Source: Fidelibacterota bacterium
GTDB taxonomy: Bacteria > Fidelibacterota > UBA2242
Direction of reading: 5' to 3'
NCBI GenBank assembly: GCA_016936335.1
Contig: JAFGXZ010000274.1
Span: forward strand, 1-6,569
Length of the DNA: 6,569 nt
Below are positions 6,524 through 6,569 of the stretch, in pieces. The number at the start of each line of letters is the position of its first letter. The stretch's first letter is position 1. A model generated the notes under the pieces. That model did not search any database and had not been told where the DNA came from. It saw only the letters and a program-made list of their open reading frames with translations. The position numbers and the translations under genes were made by a program.

Positions 6524-6569
6524 CAAACTTATCATCCCTCTAATATCTTTAAATATCAACAACTTACTG

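Overview
The window looks like an accessory carbohydrate-response locus from an uncultured-type member of the FCB superphylum (Ignavibacteriota, Calditrichota, Marinimicrobia, KSB1 or similar) rather than a classical Bacteroidota. Three things point there. The large secreted protein ends in a type IX secretion (T9SS) sorting domain with the LYPNVPNPFNPSTTI signature common in those phyla. The receptor gene carries the carboxypeptidase-regulatory-like front domain typical of FCB outer-membrane receptors. The one clear promoter is an ordinary sigma70 type (TTGACT, 17 bp, TATATT), not the TAnnTTTG type of Bacteroidota. No phylogenetic marker gene is present, so the phylum stays open.

All three protein genes are on the minus strand and read from right to left. 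First is a complete LacI-family repressor (4866-5885) with its own sigma70 promoter and an operator over the transcription start. After a 70 bp gap holding a perfect palindromic operator comes a 1153-residue secreted protein (1334-4795) made of four CBM9-like domains in two near-identical pairs, a PKD-like linker and a T9SS tail. After a second 70 bp gap with a strong hairpin comes the start of a TonB-dependent outer-membrane receptor (1-1263), which runs off the left edge at residue 421.

The likely logic is a sugar-inducible surface module. The repressor senses a saccharide in the cytoplasm, the CBM9 protein is exported through T9SS and binds glycan at the surface, and the receptor imports something across the outer membrane. 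No SusD-type lipoprotein and no catalytic glycosidase domain are visible, so the CBM9 protein may serve as the capture component. The substrate cannot be read from the sequence.

The right part (about 5960-6569) is AT-rich and has no convincing gene. Near its end lies an orphan 3' half of tRNA-Arg(UCU), 6482-6523, perfect from the anticodon loop to the discriminator base but with no 5' half upstream. This is what an integrative element leaves behind after inserting at a tRNA anticodon loop. Its orientation puts the element to the left, so the locus is probably the terminal cargo of a genomic island whose boundary is at about 6482-6523.
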